Positions 5,880 to 5,896 of a DNA stretch of 5,896 bases are shown here, piece by piece. Each line of letters opens with the position of its first letter. Position 1 is the first letter of the stretch. The stretch spans positions 1-5,896 of the forward strand of contig JAFGKO010000047.1 in NCBI GenBank assembly GCA_016928525.1, written 5' to 3'. The notes under the pieces were generated by a model. The model made no database searches, had not been told where the DNA came from, and was given only the letters and a program-made list of their open reading frames with translations. The DNA comes from Anaerolineales bacterium. GTDB taxonomy: Bacteria > Chloroflexota > Anaerolineae > Anaerolineales > Villigracilaceae. Made by a program: the position numbers and the translations under genes.

Positions 5880-5896
5880 AATTGTGATAGCCATAA

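Overview
The window looks like a piece of a bacterial chromosome, most plausibly from Chloroflexota (Anaerolineae-like). This rests on four things: a short, Thermotoga/archaeal-type AhcY, tandem Flp pilins, a lipoprotein with Pro/Thr linkers joining an SH3b and a Fn3-like domain, and a BtrH_N-like gene. It is an inference from gene content and was not tested by a search.

Layout. (1) Positions 1-3094, + strand: the 3' part of mtnA (open at the left edge), a PfkB-family sugar/nucleoside kinase, and ahcY. Together they form a methylthioadenosine/S-adenosylhomocysteine recycling block. Both spacers in this block hold inverted repeats that overlap the upstream stop codon. A strong bidirectional terminator (3117-3155) closes the block. 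(2) Positions 3175-3330, - strand: a 51-residue Cys/His protein, converging on the same terminator, with a perfect TGTGA-N6-TCACA palindrome upstream. (3) Positions 3518-4321, - strand: a secreted lipoprotein with its own terminator (3463-3493) and a candidate promoter. (4) Positions 4332-4832: about 500 bases that look AT-rich and hold no convincing gene; they contain a small GC-rich palindromic island and a hairpin that may end the pilin operon. (5) Positions 4833-5444, - strand: three consecutive Flp-type pilin genes. Two encode the same 49 residues while differing at about 26 synonymous bases. A long imperfect hairpin lies between the second and third genes. (6) Positions 5445-5648: a divergent regulatory region, possibly with the relic of a fourth pilin. 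(7) Positions 5649-5879, + strand: a short BtrH_N-like protein that loses resemblance to the family after about 55 residues and stops early.

How the genes fit together. AhcY splits S-adenosylhomocysteine into homocysteine and adenosine. The kinase is well placed to turn adenosine into AMP, which would pull that reversible reaction forward. MtnA handles the ribose part of methylthioadenosine, the other by-product of SAM use. The - strand genes are surface-related: pilus subunits and an exported lipoprotein. No other tad/flp assembly genes lie in the window. I saw no CRISPR array, tRNA, rRNA or intact insertion sequence, and nothing that clearly forms a new multi-gene system. The most interesting points are the pilin array and the truncated BtrH_N-like gene.
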